Both the position numbers and the translations under genes were made by a program. A DNA stretch of 64,000 nt from Pseudodesulfovibrio sp. JC047 (GTDB lineage: Bacteria; Desulfobacterota; Desulfovibrionia; Desulfovibrionales; Desulfovibrionaceae), in contig NZ_WUEH01000004.1 of assembly GCF_010468615.1 (NCBI RefSeq), positions 62,001 through 126,000 on the forward strand, read 5' to 3'. The notes beneath the pieces were generated by a model. It ran no database searches and was not told where the DNA came from. It saw only the letters and a program-made list of their open reading frames with translations. Below, piece by piece: positions 62,052-64,000 of the stretch (the stretch's first letter is position 1; the number at the start of each line of letters is the position of its first letter).

Positions 62052-63173
62052 CTATTTGAGATCGGCAGTCTTGTCCTTGACGTCCTGTTGCTTCTCATCG
62101 TCAAGAACACCATATCTGATCCGACCACTCAGGGTTTCGAAATCAATCTTCTTCACATCAATCTGCCGGACCCGACGGTTGTGTTGCGTGTGATAATTCA
62201 ACACCATATCCGTCAAGTTCCACGCACTTGTCCAAATAGTCGTACTCCGCATCAAATCGGTATTCTGCTGTTCACTGGCCCCTTCTCCTCCATCAGGCCC
62301 CACTGGCAGATTGAAATTATCCAGAATTCTGAACACTTCATACACGGTTTCCGCAGCGGTCGCAGTCTTGCGGGCCGTCTGTGTCCAGGCCACTGCTCGA
62401 ATGAAACGAGAAGGCGGCGTATTGTCACCGGGCAAACCGATCATGCCCGACCCCGCGCCGACGGGTGAAAAAGAAAGACCATCCATCTTCTTTGGTTCGA
62501 CCGAATACATCGAGAGATTCAAAAAGTTATTCAGGTTCGTGACATGCCAATCATAAGTCGGCGCATTGGTGATGACACCAAGGGGCGCGTCAAATATCAT
62601 CAGCTTGCCCTTCTCATACTCGATCACAATCGCCTTTCCCGTTGTGTCAACGACCATCCAATGCGCCTGAATAATCAAGTTGATGGCCTTTTCAACAACA
62701 CCAACAACCTCGACATCCTTCATGCCTTCCTTGACTTCATCAACGGACGCAAAACGCCCCAATATGTAATTGGTCACTTCCTGACTCGAAATGCACTTCC
62801 TGGCGTTGCGCTTGGTGTATTCGGGATACACCGCGTATCCGGGATGGTAAAACATGCCGCACGCCAACCCTTTTTCATTCATCCCATCGGAAAGAAGATC
62901 TTTTCCAATCATGTCAAGACCAACAATTCCGTACTTGGTGGTATACTCCTTACCAGGCTTGCCATCGGGCGTTAACGCCTTGAAGCTGTAGCCTCGAGGC
63001 ACGACGGAAACCCGCGAATGCAAATCAAACGCACCCCATTCCATACTCCTGCCGTAAACAACCCCATTATCCTCGGCAATCAACCTGATCCCTGTACACG
63101 CATCAGCACTGACAGCAGCAATTCCGAATGTTATCGTACACAGTAACACTCCCATCAAGGCCTTGAAATTCAT
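62052..63173 (-). CDS. secreted linear-amide C-N hydrolase (choloylglycine hydrolase family)
   Basis: 373-residue Ntn hydrolase of the penicillin V acylase/bile salt hydrolase family (peptidase family C59). The signal peptide ends ...VSADA, and cleavage exposes Cys26 (CTGIRL) as the N-terminal nucleophile. Arg in YGRSMEW and Asn in ITNAPTYDWH match the family active site. Export implies action in the periplasm, possibly on N-acyl homoserine lactones, bile-salt-like or other amides. RBS GGAGGAA. Isolated. Confidence 0.9.
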   Translation of the reverse strand: MNFKALMGVLLCTITFGIAAVSADACTGIRLIAEDNGVVYGRSMEWGAFDLHSRVSVVPRGYSFKALTPDGKPGKEYTTKYGIVGLDMIGKDLLSDGMNEKGLACGMFYHPGYAVYPEYTKRNARKCISSQEVTNYILGRFASVDEVKEGMKDVEVVGVVEKAINLIIQAHWMVVDTTGKAIVIEYEKGKLMIFDAPLGVITNAPTYDWHVTNLNNFLNLSMYSVEPKKMDGLSFSPVGAGSGMIGLPGDNTPPSRFIRAVAWTQTARKTATAAETVYEVFRILDNFNLPVGPDGGEGASEQQNTDLMRSTTIWTSAWNLTDMVLNYHTQHNRRVRQIDVKKIDFETLSGRIRYGVLDDEKQQDVKDKTADLK

Positions 63174-63547
63174 TCTATTCCTCCATTCAAAGGGTTAACC
63201 GTCCCATCCTGTGCGGCCTTCTCCTCACTGCGTGCCCCGAGACGAAACATGGCACGCTTTCAAACATCAGCTCCGTCAAAAACAGGCGACACACCCACCG
63301 ACGAGCCTGCCACACAAAAACACCTGGCATCATTAGGATATCAGTCCTTGCCTCCAAGCGAGCAGCCCAAGCACTTATTTAATACATCATTATACATAAA
63401 AAAAGAATGGCCGATTGAAATTGAATCCATTATCAGATAACTCTCTTCCCAAATAAGGGAGCAATGCACACGAGGCTTCATCCCTTGCCACAACACAAAT
63501 GAAAGAAGTCATCCACATTTGACGACACGGACACCCACGGAGTCACC
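63174..63547. other. intergenic region between divergent genes
   Basis: 374 bp, AT-rich around 63380-63440, with a possible promoter TTGAAA...TAACTC near 63412-63440 of poor quality. No gene or repeat recognised. Confidence 0.5.
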
Positions 63548-64000
63548 ATGAAATGCACGACCGGATTGCTCAGACACCTGTTCCTCCTTGCTGCCCTTTT
63601 GCTTTTTCCCGTGGCAGCGCACGGAGAATCCAACGAGGCCCTTGCCAAGAAACTCGCAAACCCCGTTGCCAACATGATAAGCGTGCCCATTCAGATCAAC
63701 TTCGACGACAACCGTGGGCCGAACAAGGATGGAGAGCGGTGGACAACCAACATCCAACCGGTCATTCCCGTGGAGTTGAGTGAAGAATGGAATCTGATTT
63801 CCAGAACCATCATTCCGATCATTCATCAGGATGCGGTCAACCCCGGCACGGGCGGTCAGTCAGGCGTGGGCGATCTGGTGCAGAGCTTCTTTTTCTCCCC
63901 GGCAGCCCCCACTGAGACTGGATGGATATGGGGTGCCGGACCGGTATTCCTCTTGCCCACCGGTTCCAATGATTCCATCACGGCAGACAAATGGGGATTG
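63548..64000 (+). CDS. outer-membrane transporter-like protein, cut by the window end
   Basis: Open frame of 151 codons running off the window. ATG 63548 has GGAG upstream, followed by a signal peptide (MKCTTGLLRHLFLLAALLLF PVAAHG). The mature part begins SNEALAKKLANPVANMISVP, then beta-strand-like segments IQINFDDNRGPN, TNIQPVIPVEL and NLISRTIIPIIHQD, and GDLVQSFFFSP. This matches the pattern of beta-barrel 'transporter' proteins often annotated neuromedin U/MetA-pathway-like. The C-terminus is not visible. Confidence 0.8.
   Translation, partial: MKCTTGLLRHLFLLAALLLFPVAAHGESNEALAKKLANPVANMISVPIQINFDDNRGPNKDGERWTTNIQPVIPVELSEEWNLISRTIIPIIHQDAVNPGTGGQSGVGDLVQSFFFSPAAPTETGWIWGAGPVFLLPTGSNDSITADKWGL

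Overview
The window reads as chromosome of a sulfate-reducing deltaproteobacterium of the Desulfovibrionaceae (Pseudodesulfovibrio/Desulfovibrio type). The evidence is a complete tmcDCBA transmembrane redox complex with an acidic tetraheme cytochrome c3, a cytochrome c553 gene, a very dense set of PAS/histidine-kinase/receiver genes, and GC-rich palindromic intergenic repeats of the kind I associate with that family. No rRNA, tRNA, CRISPR array, insertion sequence or prophage was seen. The assignment rests on gene content read by eye, not on a database search.

Layout. 1-2850: PAS histidine kinase plus sigma54-dependent response regulator. 2851-3387: repeat-rich spacer. 3388-8890 (minus): five-gene peptide ABC importer, divergent from an M20 peptidase (9065-10228). 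10282-14545 (minus): large membrane PAS kinase and HD-GYP response regulator. 14889-19575: cytochrome c553 (minus), then tmcD-tmcC-tmcB-tmcA (plus) ending in a strong terminator. 19685-25327 (minus): a convergent signalling cluster of one sensor kinase, three stand-alone receivers and a PEP-synthase-like protein with an unfamiliar C-terminal third. 25673-30685: lipoprotein and giant DUF748/AsmA-like protein. 30686-31430: tandem repeats of about 154 bp whose sequence matches, in inverted orientation, the 3' end of moaA. 31415-34027 (minus): moaE-moaA and ispH. 34171-41617: TetR regulator, glutaminyl cyclase, lgt, two unknown genes, a DEDDy exonuclease, a P-loop/methyltransferase fusion with a CgeB-like glycosyltransferase, and arfB. 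41768-47363 (minus): purB-pyrE followed by a translationally coupled trio (Csd6-like L,D-peptidase, coiled-coil membrane protein, Csd4-like M99 carboxypeptidase) that probably sets cell curvature. 47483-52750: fmdB, a 36-residue basic protein, two unknown genes, an acylphosphatase-like protein lacking its catalytic Arg, cheV, and a DUF885 protein lacking its metal motif. 52747-58811 (minus): periplasmic binding protein, hybrid kinase, receiver and GAF-HD-GYP protein, apparently one ligand-to-c-di-GMP pathway. 59074-64000: an enlarged GlmS-like enzyme, a secreted Ntn hydrolase and the start of an outer-membrane transporter-like protein.

Themes. Signal transduction dominates (five kinases, eight receiver proteins counting CheV, two HD-GYP proteins). 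The least described units are the kinase/three-receiver/PEP-synthase-like cluster facing the tmc operon, the Csd6-X-Csd4 peptidoglycan-trimming trio with an unknown coiled-coil middle member, and the P-loop/methyltransferase fusion with its glycosyltransferase. Start codons given here often differ from the longest reading frame, because ribosome-binding sites, signal peptides or family alignment point to an internal start.
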